From Flavobacteriaceae bacterium (GTDB lineage Bacteria; Bacteroidota; Bacteroidia; Flavobacteriales; Flavobacteriaceae), in contig JAENXC010000006.1 of assembly GCA_016649715.1 (NCBI GenBank), positions 90,233 to 154,232 on the forward strand: a DNA stretch of 64,000 bases. Direction: 5' to 3'. The notes below the pieces were generated by a model. The model saw nothing but the letters and a program-made list of their open reading frames with translations. It was not told the origin of the DNA and did no database searches. How positions within the stretch are numbered: the first letter of the stretch is position 1; each line of letters opens with the position of its first letter. Shown one piece after another: positions 27,667 through 37,564 of the stretch. A program made the position numbers and the translations under genes.

Positions 27667-29910
27667 TTGCTTTTGAAATTCCCAAAAAACATACTAGGCA
27701 CCACATTAAAAGATCTCTCTGAGTATTTTAATAGTACCGATTTTTCAAAGGCCATTCTCTTGGGAATTGCGCTTACCGTTCCCATAATAGTGGGCGTTAA
27801 ACTGGATGCGCTTCCAATCGGAATAACCGTGACCGTTGGCGCCATGCTCGCCTCGCCCAGTGATGTTAGCGGCAGCATTCGGCATAAAATCACGGGCATT
27901 CTTTTTGCTACTTTATTGGCGATGATCGTGAGTTTGGTTGGGGGTTATTTGCATTTTTCACCCTGGTTATTGTTTCCGGTTCTCGGCATTTTAATGTTCT
28001 GCATTTCCTATCTCGCCATTTATGGCTTTCGAGCATCACTGATAAGCTTTTCGGGGCTTTTGGCATTGGTGCTCAGTTTTTCAAACGTTTCCAGCGGAAT
28101 GCAGCCGTATGAAAGAATGCTGCTTATTGGCATTGGCGGGCTTTGGTATGCAGCACTTTCGCTGCTTCGACATTTTATTTTTCCGAAAGCAGCCACGGAA
28201 TACTATCTTTCGAAAACCCTCAAACTTACTGCCGATTATTTAAGAACTAGAGGCGAATTGGTTGCTGAAACTACAGACCGAACCGACCTTTTAAAAAAAT
28301 TGCTAAGTACCCAAACCGAACTCACCACTACCCATGAAACCCTGCGCGATATATTAATTTCCAGCCGAAAAGATTCCGGCAAATCCGATTACGAAGGAAA
28401 GCGGATGTTGATATTTGTGCAATTGGTTGATATGTTGGAACTGGCAATGGCGAACCCCGTAAACTATTCAAAAACCGATGAACTTTTTAAAAAGAAGCCC
28501 GAACAGTTGACCGATTTTCAAGGGTTGCTTTTCGCAATGAGCAGTAGGCTGAATGCAATTGCGGCGAATCTTCCCACACCGAAAAAGCTTCGAGATAACA
28601 ACAACATTGAAGAATTTCATCAAAGAATTAAACAGGAAATTACGGAATTTGCTTCCGATGGAAATGAAACCTTCAATGAAAATTTGGTGATGCTGAAAAA
28701 TCTTTTCAAATATCAAAAGGAGCAGATAAAGAAGATCGAAAAAATTGAATGGCTTTTGAAAAACCCCGCCCAGCGCGAAATTTCATCGCTTAAAAAAGAA
28801 GATTCCCGCAGGTTTTTAACGAAGCAGAATTACGACATCGAAATTTTGGTCGAAAATTTCAACCTACGCTCCCCCATTTTTAAACATTCGCTGCGGCTCG
28901 GGGCAATGACAATGATTGGCTACGGCGTGGGTATGCTGTTTTCCGTACAAAACCCATATTGGATCCTGCTAACTTTAATTGTGATTATGCGCCCAACTTT
29001 CGGCCTCACAAAAACACGTTCAAAAGAGCGAACCATCGGCACATTGATTGGCGGCGCGTTGGCTGTGGGCATTGTTTTACTCACGCAAAACACGACGGTT
29101 TACGGCATTTTGGCAATCGTTTCGCTGGTGATTGCCTTTTCCATGGTGCAGCGTAATTACAAGGCTGCGGCAACTTTTATTACGCTCAGTGTGGTTTTCA
29201 TCTATGCGCTTTTACGACCGGATATTTTTAATGTAATTCAATATCGAGTAACGGATACGCTCATTGGTGCAGGACTGGCAACTTTGGGGAATTTACTGCT
29301 CTGGCCCGCTTGGGAAATTCACGGAATGCAAAAAACCCTGCTGGAAACTATTAAAGCGAACCGGATTTATTTGGAAGAAATTATCGGTTTTTACAACAAA
29401 AAGGGAAGCGTTCCTTCGCAATATAAAGTGGCGCGAAAAAAAGCTTTTTTGGAAATGTCCGACCTCAGCGCAGCCTTTCAGCGAATGACCCAAGAACCAA
29501 AATCCAAACAGCAAAACTTGGATAAATTTTATGAAATTGCAATGCTGAACCACACTTTTTTATCGTCGTTGGCGTCGCTGAGTACTTATATTTTAAACAA
29601 CCCGACGACCCCAGCCTCGGAAAATTTCAATAAGGTTTCTTCCAAAATTATCGAAAATCTTTTGGATGCTGAAAGTATTTTAAAAGCAGATAGTTCTTCG
29701 GAAACTGTGGAAAGTGAAATGGATACAGAAGACATTTTTGAGGCTACTTTTGGAAAGAAGATCATCTTTTCTGAAGATGACAGAACCAACCCGAAAGAAG
29801 ATGATTTCCATTTAAAAATTGAAGAGGCCCATTTGGTGCGTGAACAGTTGAAATGGTTGTTGGCAATGAGTGAAAAAATGCCGAAGCTCTTACGGGAAAC
29901 GGTGTTTTAA
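27667..29910 (+). CDS. FUSC family (YccS-like) inner-membrane protein
   Basis: Two TM-rich modules around a cytosolic region; YWILLTLIVIMRPTFGLTKTRSKERTIGTLIGG. Confidence 0.9.
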   Translation: MLLKFPKNILGTTLKDLSEYFNSTDFSKAILLGIALTVPIIVGVKLDALPIGITVTVGAMLASPSDVSGSIRHKITGILFATLLAMIVSLVGGYLHFSPWLLFPVLGILMFCISYLAIYGFRASLISFSGLLALVLSFSNVSSGMQPYERMLLIGIGGLWYAALSLLRHFIFPKAATEYYLSKTLKLTADYLRTRGELVAETTDRTDLLKKLLSTQTELTTTHETLRDILISSRKDSGKSDYEGKRMLIFVQLVDMLELAMANPVNYSKTDELFKKKPEQLTDFQGLLFAMSSRLNAIAANLPTPKKLRDNNNIEEFHQRIKQEITEFASDGNETFNENLVMLKNLFKYQKEQIKKIEKIEWLLKNPAQREISSLKKEDSRRFLTKQNYDIEILVENFNLRSPIFKHSLRLGAMTMIGYGVGMLFSVQNPYWILLTLIVIMRPTFGLTKTRSKERTIGTLIGGALAVGIVLLTQNTTVYGILAIVSLVIAFSMVQRNYKAAATFITLSVVFIYALLRPDIFNVIQYRVTDTLIGAGLATLGNLLLWPAWEIHGMQKTLLETIKANRIYLEEIIGFYNKKGSVPSQYKVARKKAFLEMSDLSAAFQRMTQEPKSKQQNLDKFYEIAMLNHTFLSSLASLSTYILNNPTTPASENFNKVSSKIIENLLDAESILKADSSSETVESEMDTEDIFEATFGKKIIFSEDDRTNPKEDDFHLKIEEAHLVREQLKWLLAMSEKMPKLLRETVF

Positions 29911-29920
29911 AACTTCCGCT

Positions 29921-30379
29921 TTAATTCACACTTGTGATTTTATAAACAATCCCGTTAAGCGTAAATTCATCTCCTTTTACCTTCCCAGAAATAAGCAAGC
30001 CTACAGGTGAATTTAAAGCAACGCAGAGATAATCCGTCTTCCCAATGGGAATAGTGCCAATGGAAAGGCTGATGAAGTAGGTGAACCTATCGGTATAGAC
30101 CAAACTCCCCAACCGCGCGTAATCTGAGGTTGCTTTTACGTCAATTTTTTTGAGGAATAGCACTATTTTTTCTATTTCCTGAAGTTGCCTTCCAGCATTT
30201 TCGCGGTCTATCTGTAGCATCGCCCTGCCAGTTTCGTGCTTGTCGCCACTGCTGCTTTTGGCTTCTTCCAATAGGGATTCCTCAATATCGGCAATGGTTT
30301 GTTTTATCTTTGAATAGCGGAGATCAACCTGTTTTTGGCAGTGTTGCAGCAATTCTGTTTTTAATTCTACAATCGTCAT
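29921..30379 (-). CDS. GreA/B C-terminal-domain-like small protein
   Basis: Coiled-coil N-terminus then YFISLSIGTIPIGKTDYLCVALNSPVGLLISGKVKGDEF, resembling the GreA FKBP-like domain. Confidence 0.6.
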   Translation of the reverse strand: MTIVELKTELLQHCQKQVDLRYSKIKQTIADIEESLLEEAKSSSGDKHETGRAMLQIDRENAGRQLQEIEKIVLFLKKIDVKATSDYARLGSLVYTDRFTYFISLSIGTIPIGKTDYLCVALNSPVGLLISGKVKGDEFTLNGIVYKITSVN

Positions 30380-31098
30380 TTTTTCTTTTTGCGGCTTATC
30401 TTTTTAACTTCTTTGGGCTCCTGTTTTTCAAGTATGAAGGGGCCGTAATAACGCATTTGCCGGACAATCCATTGTGTTCTCCGAGCCACATAAGCTCCAG
30501 GTGGATTGGCCTTGTAACGCCGTGGGTTCGGTAAAATAGCCGCAATGGCGGCGGCATTTTCAGGTTGTAAATTTTTTGCGGATCTATGAAACCAATATTG
30601 CGAGGCAGCTTCAGCACCAAAAACGCCAGGGCCCATTTCCACACTGTTCAAATACACCTCCAAAATACGCTCTTTGCTCCAAAGTGTTTCTATAAGCAAA
30701 GTGAAATAAGCTTCCAATCCTTTTCTGAACCAAGTGCGGCCCGGCCACAAAAAAGCGTTTTTCGCAGTTTGTTGTGAAATCGTGCTACCACCGCGGAGTT
30801 TTTTTCCCTTTTCATTGTGTTCCAAAGCCTTTTCAATGGCTTCGCGGTCAAAGCCGCTGTGGCTTAAAAACGTTTGGTCTTCGGCACTAATAACCGCCAA
30901 TTGCAAGTAGGGCGAAATATCGTCAATCGGGACCCAATCGTGTCGAGTTTCATAATTTTTGTCGCCTTCAATGGAACGAATCGCCATCAATGGTGTGTAA
31001 GGCACCGGGACAAATTTGTAGATAAGCACCCACAAGACCGTAAGTCCTATGAACCAAAGGAATATTTTTAATATTAATTTGAGTACTTTTTTAACCAT
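30376..31098 (-). CDS. mtgA: Monofunctional biosynthetic peptidoglycan transglycosylase
   Basis: ISAEDQTFLSHSGFD, RGGSTISQQTAKNAFLWPGRTWFRKGLEAYFT. Confidence 0.95.
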   Translation of the reverse strand: MVKKVLKLILKIFLWFIGLTVLWVLIYKFVPVPYTPLMAIRSIEGDKNYETRHDWVPIDDISPYLQLAVISAEDQTFLSHSGFDREAIEKALEHNEKGKKLRGGSTISQQTAKNAFLWPGRTWFRKGLEAYFTLLIETLWSKERILEVYLNSVEMGPGVFGAEAASQYWFHRSAKNLQPENAAAIAAILPNPRRYKANPPGAYVARRTQWIVRQMRYYGPFILEKQEPKEVKKISRKKKK

Positions 31099-31279
31099 AC
31101 ATTCTTATTCTATATTTCTTAACCGAAATCAGAAAGTTGTTTGCCGATTGAACTCCCAAAACAAAGATACATAGGAAGTGGGATTCGGTTGAGTCTATGG
31201 CTCTTTGCAACTCCTATGTTAAAAAAGGCACTGAATTCCGATAAAATACTTTTGGAATTTGATGCCTTTTTAAAAGTTT

Positions 31280-31370
31280 GCAGTACCTACCTGTCGTGCC
31301 TTGGTAGGCAGGTTCAATTGCAGTTGGCAGTAAACCACTCCTTACTGCTACTGATTACTGTCAACTTTTT
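31280..31370. repeat. CAGT-word repeat interrupted by a second palindromic element
   Basis: agtttgcagtac|ctacctgtcgtgccttggtaggcagg|ttcaattgcagttggcagta...ttactgctactgattactgtcaac. Confidence 0.65.
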
Positions 31371-32723
31371 TCACTCCTCTTCTGGATCGTTCATTTTGAA
31401 AGTGTTCATAAACGAGGTGGTGTAATTTCCAGCCACATAATCTGGCTCGTCCATCAATTGGCGATGAAATGGAATTGTGGTCTTTATGCCTTCAATCACG
31501 AATTCGTCCAAGGCGCGCTTCATTTTGCTGATAGCTTCTTCCCGCGTTTGTGCAGTTGTAATGAGCTTCGCAATCATTGAATCGTAGTTGGGCGGAATGG
31601 TGTAACCTGCGTAAACGTGGGTGTCCAAACGAACACCGTGGCCTCCCGGGGCGTGCAGTACGGTTATTTTACCCGGGGAAGGGCGGAAGTCGTTGTAAGG
31701 GTCTTCTGCGTTAATTCTACATTCTATGGCGTGCAACTGCGGAGTATAATTTTTTCCTGAAATTGGTACTCCAGCGGCTACCAAAATTTGTTCACGGATA
31801 AGGTCATAATCAATTACTTGCTCCGTAATTGGATGCTCCACTTGAATACGGGTGTTCATTTCCATAAAGTAGAAATTTCGGTGTTTGTCCACCAAGAATT
31901 CTACGGTTCCGGCACCTTCGTATTTAATGTATTCCGCAGCCTTAACAGCGGCAAGGCCCATATCATTACGAAGCTTTTTAGTCATAAACGGGCTAGGCGT
32001 TTCTTCCGTAAGCTTTTGGTGGCGACGCTGTATGGAACAGTCGCGTTCACTCAAATGGCAAGCCCTTCCGGTGCTATCGCCCACAATTTGGATTTCGATA
32101 TGGCGCGGCTCTTCAATGAGTTTTTCCATATACATCCCATCATTTCCAAATGCGGCTGCCGCCTCTTGACGGGCACTGTCCCATGCTTTTTTTAGGTCTT
32201 CCTTTTTCCATACCTCCCGCATTCCTTTTCCTCCTCCGCCTGCCGTAGCTTTCAGCATCACGGGATAACCAGTCTCCGCAGCAATCTTCTCACATTTTTC
32301 GAATGATTCAATAATGCCATCGCTTCCAGGTACGGTTGGTACGCCGGCCGCCTTCATTGTGGCTTTTGCAGAGGCTTTATCGCCCATGCGATCAATCATT
32401 TCGGGCGAGGCACCAATGAATTTTATGCCGTGTTCTTGACAGATTTTTGAAAATTTGGCATTCTCGGAAAGAAATCCGTAGCCTGGGTGAATTGCGTCCG
32501 CATTGGTAATTTCTGCGGCAGCAATAATACTGGACATTTTTAGGTAGCTCAGGTTACTGGGCGGCGGACCAATGCAAACTGCTTCATCGGCAAACCGGAC
32601 GTGGAGACTTTCTGCATCGGCTATTGAATAAACGGCTACAGTTTTTATACCCATCTCTCGGCAGGTGCGAATAATTCGCAGTGCAATTTCACCCCTATTT
32701 GCAATCAATATCTTTTTAAACAT
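31371..32723 (-). CDS. accC: Acetyl-CoA carboxylase biotin carboxylase subunit
   Basis: [47 protein letters not shown]. True start taken at 32723, not 32816. Confidence 0.97.
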   Translation of the reverse strand: MFKKILIANRGEIALRIIRTCREMGIKTVAVYSIADAESLHVRFADEAVCIGPPPSNLSYLKMSSIIAAAEITNADAIHPGYGFLSENAKFSKICQEHGIKFIGASPEMIDRMGDKASAKATMKAAGVPTVPGSDGIIESFEKCEKIAAETGYPVMLKATAGGGGKGMREVWKKEDLKKAWDSARQEAAAAFGNDGMYMEKLIEEPRHIEIQIVGDSTGRACHLSERDCSIQRRHQKLTEETPSPFMTKKLRNDMGLAAVKAAEYIKYEGAGTVEFLVDKHRNFYFMEMNTRIQVEHPITEQVIDYDLIREQILVAAGVPISGKNYTPQLHAIECRINAEDPYNDFRPSPGKITVLHAPGGHGVRLDTHVYAGYTIPPNYDSMIAKLITTAQTREEAISKMKRALDEFVIEGIKTTIPFHRQLMDEPDYVAGNYTTSFMNTFKMNDPEEE

Positions 32724-32740
32724 AACTTTTTCTGAAATAT

Positions 32741-32793
32741 CAAATCCCAAATTCCAAATTCCAAACTGTTTGGAATTTGGAATTTGGGATTTG
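32741..32793. repeat. Perfect 26-bp inverted repeat with 1-nt centre
   Basis: caaatcccaaattccaaattccaaac-t-gtttggaatttggaatttgggatttg. Confidence 0.95.
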
Positions 32794-32802
32794 GAATTTA
32801 TA

Positions 32803-33288
32803 CTAAGATGGATCAACTAAAAATAATGGTTGGTCAAATTCTACTGGGGAAGAATCGTCAACCAAAACCTTAACGATTTTTCCGGAAACTTCGCTTTCTA
32901 TTTCGTTGAAAAGTTTCATCGCTTCAATAACGCAAAGAACATCGCCTACGTTCACAGTGCTCCCAACCTCAACAAAAACAGGTTTATCTGGGGTAGGTTT
33001 TCTATAAAAAGTGCCAATAATGGGAGACTTGATAGTGATAAACTTTGAATCGGCTTCAGCCTGATTTTGCTCTTGTGAAGCAGAAACATTGGCTGCAGTC
33101 TGTTGTGGCTGTTGTTGCATCTGTGGTTGCGACATTGCCGGTAATTGCTGAATATAGGTTGTTTCTCCCTTTCCGTCATCAGAACCCGTTTTAATCGTGA
33201 TCTTTATGTCTTCGGTTTCAAGTTTTACTTCGCTGGCTCCGCTTTTGGCCACAAACTTGATCAAGTTTTGAATGTCTTTTAAATCCAT
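32803..33288 (-). CDS. accB: Acetyl-CoA carboxylase biotin carboxyl carrier protein
   Basis: [15 protein letters not shown] biotinylation motif (AMK). Confidence 0.97.
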   Translation of the reverse strand: MDLKDIQNLIKFVAKSGASEVKLETEDIKITIKTGSDDGKGETTYIQQLPAMSQPQMQQQPQQTAANVSASQEQNQAEADSKFITIKSPIIGTFYRKPTPDKPVFVEVGSTVNVGDVLCVIEAMKLFNEIESEVSGKIVKVLVDDSSPVEFDQPLFLVDPS

Positions 33289-33321
33289 AATATAAAGTTT
33301 AGTCTTTTAGTTTGGTACAAT

Positions 33322-34320
33322 TTATTTTGAGTTGTAGGCCCATTTCAAGTAAACGGCGCCCCAAGTGAAGCCCCCTCCAAAGGAAGCAAAAATCAAGTTA
33401 TCTCCTTTTTTGAGTTGTTTTTCATAATCGGCCAAACACAGTGGCAGGGTTGCAGACGTTGTGTTGCCGTATTTGTGGATGTTCATCATTACTTTTTCTT
33501 CTGGAAGGTTCATCCGTAAAGCAGCTGCATCAATAATCCTTTTGTTTGCTTGGTGTGGCACGAGCCAGTTTACATCTTCGCTGGAAAGATTGTTGCGCAG
33601 CATAACCTTTTCGCATACATCGGCCATATTGTACACGGCAAATTTGAAAACCGTTTTCCCTTCTTGAAAAACGTAATGTTGCCTATTATTTACAGTTTCA
33701 TATGAAGCAGGAAGCAACGATCCCCCTGCATCAATTTTAAGGAAAGGCCTGCCCACGCCATCGGTCCGTAAATATTCATCTATTACTCCGAAGCCTTCTG
33801 TGTTGGGTTCAAACAGAACGGCTCCACCACCATCGCCAAAAATAATGCAGGTGGTTCTGTCTGTATAATCAATGATCGAAGACATTTTATCAGCACCGAT
33901 GAGCAATACTTTTTTGTATTTCCCAGATTCTATGTAACGGGCTGCGGTTGACATTCCGAAGAGAAAGCTGGAACAGGCTGCTACCAAATCAAACGAAAAA
34001 GCATTTACGGCGCCAATTTGTGTGGCTACGTAAACACCCGTTGCGGCAACTGGCATGTCTGGCGTGGCGGTTGCCATGATAACCATGTCTATTTCTGAAG
34101 GGTCGGTATTGCTTTTTTGAAGGAGGTCTTTTGCGGCCTGGATGGCAAGATAGGAGGTGCCTTTGTCTTTATCCTTTAATATCCTACGCTCTTTGATTCC
34201 TGTTCTACTAGTGATCCATTCATCATTGGTATCGACCATGGTCTCCAGGATTTTGTTGGAGAGAACATAGTCTGGCACGTAACTCCCTACAGCGGTAATG
34301 GCTGCCGTGATAATATTCAT
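33322..34320 (-). CDS. fabH: Beta-ketoacyl-ACP synthase III
   Basis: AACSSFLFGMS active site, WLVPHQANKRIIDA, YGNTTSATLPLCL. Confidence 0.96.
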   Translation of the reverse strand: MNIITAAITAVGSYVPDYVLSNKILETMVDTNDEWITSRTGIKERRILKDKDKGTSYLAIQAAKDLLQKSNTDPSEIDMVIMATATPDMPVAATGVYVATQIGAVNAFSFDLVAACSSFLFGMSTAARYIESGKYKKVLLIGADKMSSIIDYTDRTTCIIFGDGGGAVLFEPNTEGFGVIDEYLRTDGVGRPFLKIDAGGSLLPASYETVNNRQHYVFQEGKTVFKFAVYNMADVCEKVMLRNNLSSEDVNWLVPHQANKRIIDAAALRMNLPEEKVMMNIHKYGNTTSATLPLCLADYEKQLKKGDNLIFASFGGGFTWGAVYLKWAYNSK

Positions 34321-34442
34321 AAAGTTGAATTAGAATTCACAAAAAAGACCGAAAATCTTTTAAAAAGAGTGAAAATTACTAAATTTTACTTGAATTTCGG
34401 CATTAATTAAGTTGTTTTTGATTTTTTGTAAAAATCAAAAAC

Positions 34443-34475
34443 AAAAAAACCCTCACGTTGGGGTGAGAGTTTTTC
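34443..34475 (-). terminator. Rho-independent terminator
   Basis: aaaaaaaccctcacgttggggtgagagttttt between rpmF and fabH. Confidence 0.7.
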
Positions 34476-34491
34476 AATATAAAATGTAAGT

Positions 34492-34689
34492 TTATGCTTC
34501 TACTTGCTCCGTTGCATCAATCACAACTTGGCCACGATAGTACATTTTGCCTTCGTGCCAGTGCGCTCTATGGAAAAGATGCGACTCGCCCGTTGTAGGG
34601 TCTATTGCAATTGTAGGGGCAGTAGCTTTGTAATGCGTTCTTCTCTTATCTCTTCTGGTTTTCGAGATTTTTCTCTTAGGATGTGCCAT
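34492..34689 (-). CDS. rpmF: 50S ribosomal protein L32
   Basis: [22 protein letters not shown]. Confidence 0.97.
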   Translation of the reverse strand: MAHPKRKISKTRRDKRRTHYKATAPTIAIDPTTGESHLFHRAHWHEGKMYYRGQVVIDATEQVEA

Positions 34690-34698
34690 TGCTATTTA

Positions 34699-35250
34699 TT
34701 ATTTATCCGTTAATAGTTTTTTTAATGAATCCCATCGGGGATCGGTATTGTTGTCTTTGGGCGTTTCTTTTTCGTCTATCGCTTTCGGACTGAGTTCTTC
34801 AAGTTTGTCGAGTATATCACTTTTTAAGGTGCCGTCTTTCACCCCGGGATGAATTCTTCGTGAAGGCATAGCCAGCACAATGGATTCATAAATGTATTGC
34901 TGAATGTTCACCTCGTAGCTTCCGTGGGAAAGGATGAGCAAATCTTCATTCTCATCGTTGTATTCCTCACCAAATTTTACTACAAATTGATACGTTCCCG
35001 AAACTTCCTGATCAAAAGGTTCGTTTGTTATATCACAAGCAACGTTTACGGTTCCATTAAATGTTAATGTGAACTCCAGCAATGTGCTCATTTTTTCCAG
35101 CAGTACATCGAGATTAATGGCAGCGTCATTAAATTCGTCATACTCAAAATGCTCAAAGAACGCTTTTTTTAATTCAAAGTTAAACTGGTGTTTGCCTAAT
35201 TTAAGCCCTACGAAAGGGATGGTAAACTCTTTCAAATCCTTCATTTCCAC
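34699..35250 (-). CDS. DUF177/YceD family protein
   Basis: Position upstream of rpmF; CDITNEPFDQEVSGTYQFVVKFGEE; C-terminal DPRWDSLKKL. Confidence 0.9.
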   Translation of the reverse strand: MEMKDLKEFTIPFVGLKLGKHQFNFELKKAFFEHFEYDEFNDAAINLDVLLEKMSTLLEFTLTFNGTVNVACDITNEPFDQEVSGTYQFVVKFGEEYNDENEDLLILSHGSYEVNIQQYIYESIVLAMPSRRIHPGVKDGTLKSDILDKLEELSPKAIDEKETPKDNNTDPRWDSLKKLLTDK

Positions 35251-35288
35251 ACCTATTTAAGACCTTAACCTTACGGATAAGGCGGGTG

Positions 35289-35297
35289 CAAAGATAA
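35289..35297 (-). promoter_or_regulatory. Bacteroidota -7 promoter (TATCTTTG on minus strand)
   Basis: gcaaagata on plus strand, upstream of the DUF177-rpmF genes. Confidence 0.6.
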
Positions 35298-35325
35298 AAA
35301 ATTATTTGAATAGCAATTAGTTTTT

Positions 35326-36387
35326 CTATTTCTTTTTTGAGAAGGCTCTTTTACGCACAGCTTGCAGTGGATTTTTGGAGATTTCTTCATACTGTTCGCG
35401 GGTTTCAAAAATTGAAACGGCAGTGAAAACAGCCTCGCGAAAAGATTCAAAATTGGCTGCGTTTTTTCCGGCCAAATCAAAAGCCGTTCCATGGTCTGGT
35501 GAGGTGCGGATACGGTTTAGCCCTGCAGTAAAGTTTACGCCTTTCCCAAAAGCAAGGGTTTTAAATGGTACCAAACCTTGATCGTGATAGGAAGCAATTA
35601 CAGCATCAAAATTTTTATAATTTCCCGAGCCAAAAAAACTATCTGCCGCATAAGGCCCAAAAACCATTTTTCCGTTGTTCCGAATATTATCGAGCGCTGG
35701 GCGCAGAAGGGTATCGTCTTCATCGCCAATTACGCCATTGTCGCCCGTGTGTGGGTTGATTCCCAATACGGCAATTTTTGGCATTTCTATTCCGAAGTCT
35801 TCAATTAGAGTGTGATAAATAGTGTGTATTTTTTTATCGATGCGTTCACGAGTAATGTTTTTTACCACGTCTTTTACGGCAACGTGGTCCGTTAAAAGCC
35901 CAACACGTAAATTTTCAGAAATCAAAAGCATCAAGCTTTCGCCTTCCAGTTCTTGCGCCAAATAATCAGTGTGTCCGGGAAAATTGAAACCTTCCGATTG
36001 TATGTTGCTTTTGCTGATGGGCGCGGTAACCAGAGCGTCAATTTTTTTATTCTTTAAAGCTTCCACAGCAGCTTTCAAAGATTTTATGGCATATTCGCCA
36101 CCTGTTTGGTTTTCCTCTCCAAAGGTGACGTCCACTTGTTCTTTCCAAACATTCAGCACGTTTATCTTCTTCGGAACGAGGTCTTCAATTTTATCAATTC
36201 CATGGAAATTGATCTCAATTTCATAATGTTTTTTGAAAAAGGACATCAACTTAACCGAAGCAAAAATAACAGGCGTGCAAAACTCCAACATACGTGGATC
36301 CTCAAAGGTTTTCAGAATTACCTCGCTCCCAATCCCATTGATGTCGCCTATGGAAATACCCACTGTTATTTTATCTGCTCTGCTCAT
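35326..36387 (-). CDS. pdxA: 4-hydroxythreonine-4-phosphate dehydrogenase
   Basis: GISIGDINGIGSEVILKTF; GHTDYLAQ; YHDQGLVPFK; RTSPDHGTAFDLAGK. Confidence 0.96.
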   Translation of the reverse strand: MSRADKITVGISIGDINGIGSEVILKTFEDPRMLEFCTPVIFASVKLMSFFKKHYEIEINFHGIDKIEDLVPKKINVLNVWKEQVDVTFGEENQTGGEYAIKSLKAAVEALKNKKIDALVTAPISKSNIQSEGFNFPGHTDYLAQELEGESLMLLISENLRVGLLTDHVAVKDVVKNITRERIDKKIHTIYHTLIEDFGIEMPKIAVLGINPHTGDNGVIGDEDDTLLRPALDNIRNNGKMVFGPYAADSFFGSGNYKNFDAVIASYHDQGLVPFKTLAFGKGVNFTAGLNRIRTSPDHGTAFDLAGKNAANFESFREAVFTAVSIFETREQYEEISKNPLQAVRKRAFSKKK

Positions 36388-36432
36388 TTATTAATTGTTA
36401 TTTTTGCGTTACAAATGTAACTAAATGTATCG

Positions 36433-37020
36433 ATGTTTACAGGAATTATTGAAACCGTTGGCGAAATAGCCCAACTTACCAAGGAAGGCGAAAATCTTCA
36501 TATAGAAATAAAAAGTTCACTGGCGCAGCAACTGAAAATAGACCAGAGTGTGGCGCACAACGGCGTTTGTTTAACGGTGGTGAAAGTAAAAGAAGATGCC
36601 TACGTTGTTACCGCTATTAAGGAAACCTTAGAAAAAAGCAATCTAAAAAATTTAGAAAAAGGCACTTTGGTAAATCTGGAAAGGGCCATGAAACTGGGCG
36701 ACCGGCTGGACGGACACATGGTGCAGGGTCATGTGGACGGAACTGCAACTTGTAAAAACATTGAAGAAGCAAACGGCAGTTGGGTTTTTACTTTTCAGTA
36801 TAAAAATACAGATTTCAGCACCGTTGAAAAAGGCTCCATTACCGTGAATGGCGTAAGTTTAACGGTGGTGAATTCTAAAAATGGAGAATTTAGTGTAGCC
36901 ATTATCCCCTATACTTTTGAGAATACAAATTTTAAAACTATAAAAGTGGGAAGCGAAGTGAATTTGGAATTTGATATTATTGGGAAGTACGTAAAAAACC
37001 TTATGAAGCCTTATTTGTAG
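36433..37020 (+). CDS. ribE: Riboflavin synthase alpha chain
   Basis: MFTGIIETVGEI; duplicated lumazine-binding domains; VNGVSLTVV. Confidence 0.97.
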   Translation: MFTGIIETVGEIAQLTKEGENLHIEIKSSLAQQLKIDQSVAHNGVCLTVVKVKEDAYVVTAIKETLEKSNLKNLEKGTLVNLERAMKLGDRLDGHMVQGHVDGTATCKNIEEANGSWVFTFQYKNTDFSTVEKGSITVNGVSLTVVNSKNGEFSVAIIPYTFENTNFKTIKVGSEVNLEFDIIGKYVKNLMKPYL

Positions 37021-37207
37021 CGCGGTTTCTTTTGTAGAGTATATATAAGCCAAAGAGAATACCTATTGCAAGAAGTATCCAGATGTTCTCATCTATAGGT
37101 GTTCCTGGTGCTCTTGTACCACCTTTACCAGCAGGCGGTGGTGGCCCTTGGGTGCCTGAAGCCACTTGAATAGCAAGCAATAAAACATTATATATAAGTG
37201 ATGCCAT
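37001..37207 (-). CDS. Small secreted/membrane protein with PID-CTERM-like C-terminal sorting signal
   Basis: MASLIYNVLLLAIQVASGTQGPPPPAGKGGTRAPGTPIDENIWILLAIGILFGLYILYKRNRATNKAS: signal, Pro/Gly linker, PID motif, TM, basic tail. Confidence 0.7.
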   Translation of the reverse strand: MASLIYNVLLLAIQVASGTQGPPPPAGKGGTRAPGTPIDENIWILLAIGILFGLYILYKRNRATNKAS

Positions 37208-37368
37208 GGATGTTCATTAACGATTTGGGGACCGTATTTATGCGCCTAAAGTAATAATTTTTTTTATTCTTAACTAAAAAACTTCTTTATCAAGGTATTA
37301 TTGTTCGGTAAAAGACCGCTGTTCAAACTCTCTATTTTTGAGTTTCCTTTTTTTTGCGCAAAATTTTC

Positions 37369-37402
37369 AAAAAAAAATAAAGCCCCACAACGCAAGGCTT
37401 TG
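37369..37402 (-). terminator. Rho-independent terminator of the tRNA
   Basis: Minus strand: aaagccttgcgttgtggggctttatttttttttg. Confidence 0.75.
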
Positions 37403-37556
37403 TAAAAAAGTGGTCCCATACTTCGATAAACTCAGCACAGCGCACGGGCTCACTTTGACGGAGTTTATATTGAGCGAAGCCGAAATACTAAGTGTAAACT
37501 TCTCGCCAAATGTTTATTGCAAAAATGAACAATTTGGAAATAATAAAATTTCAGCC
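37403..37556. mobile_element. 154-bp unit beginning with a copy of the tRNA 3' end (putative MITE-like insertion)
   Basis: 16-bp taaaaaagtggtccca at 37403-37418 is repeated exactly at 37557-37572, overlapping the tRNA 3' end; partial palindrome cttcgataaactc...gagtttatattgagcgaag inside. Confidence 0.5.
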
Positions 37557-37564
37557 TAAAAAAG

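Noticed and set aside
27576-27899. Antisense ORF at the 5' end of the FUSC gene
   Set aside because: Overlaps a well-supported CDS and contains no recognisable domain.
32724-32816. N-terminal extension of accC ([31 protein letters not shown])
   Set aside because: This is translation of the intergenic palindrome; the conserved start is [11 protein letters not shown] at 32723.
37338-37559. 73-aa plus-strand ORF
   Set aside because: Lies across the tRNA terminator and the 154-bp repeated unit; composition is not protein-like.
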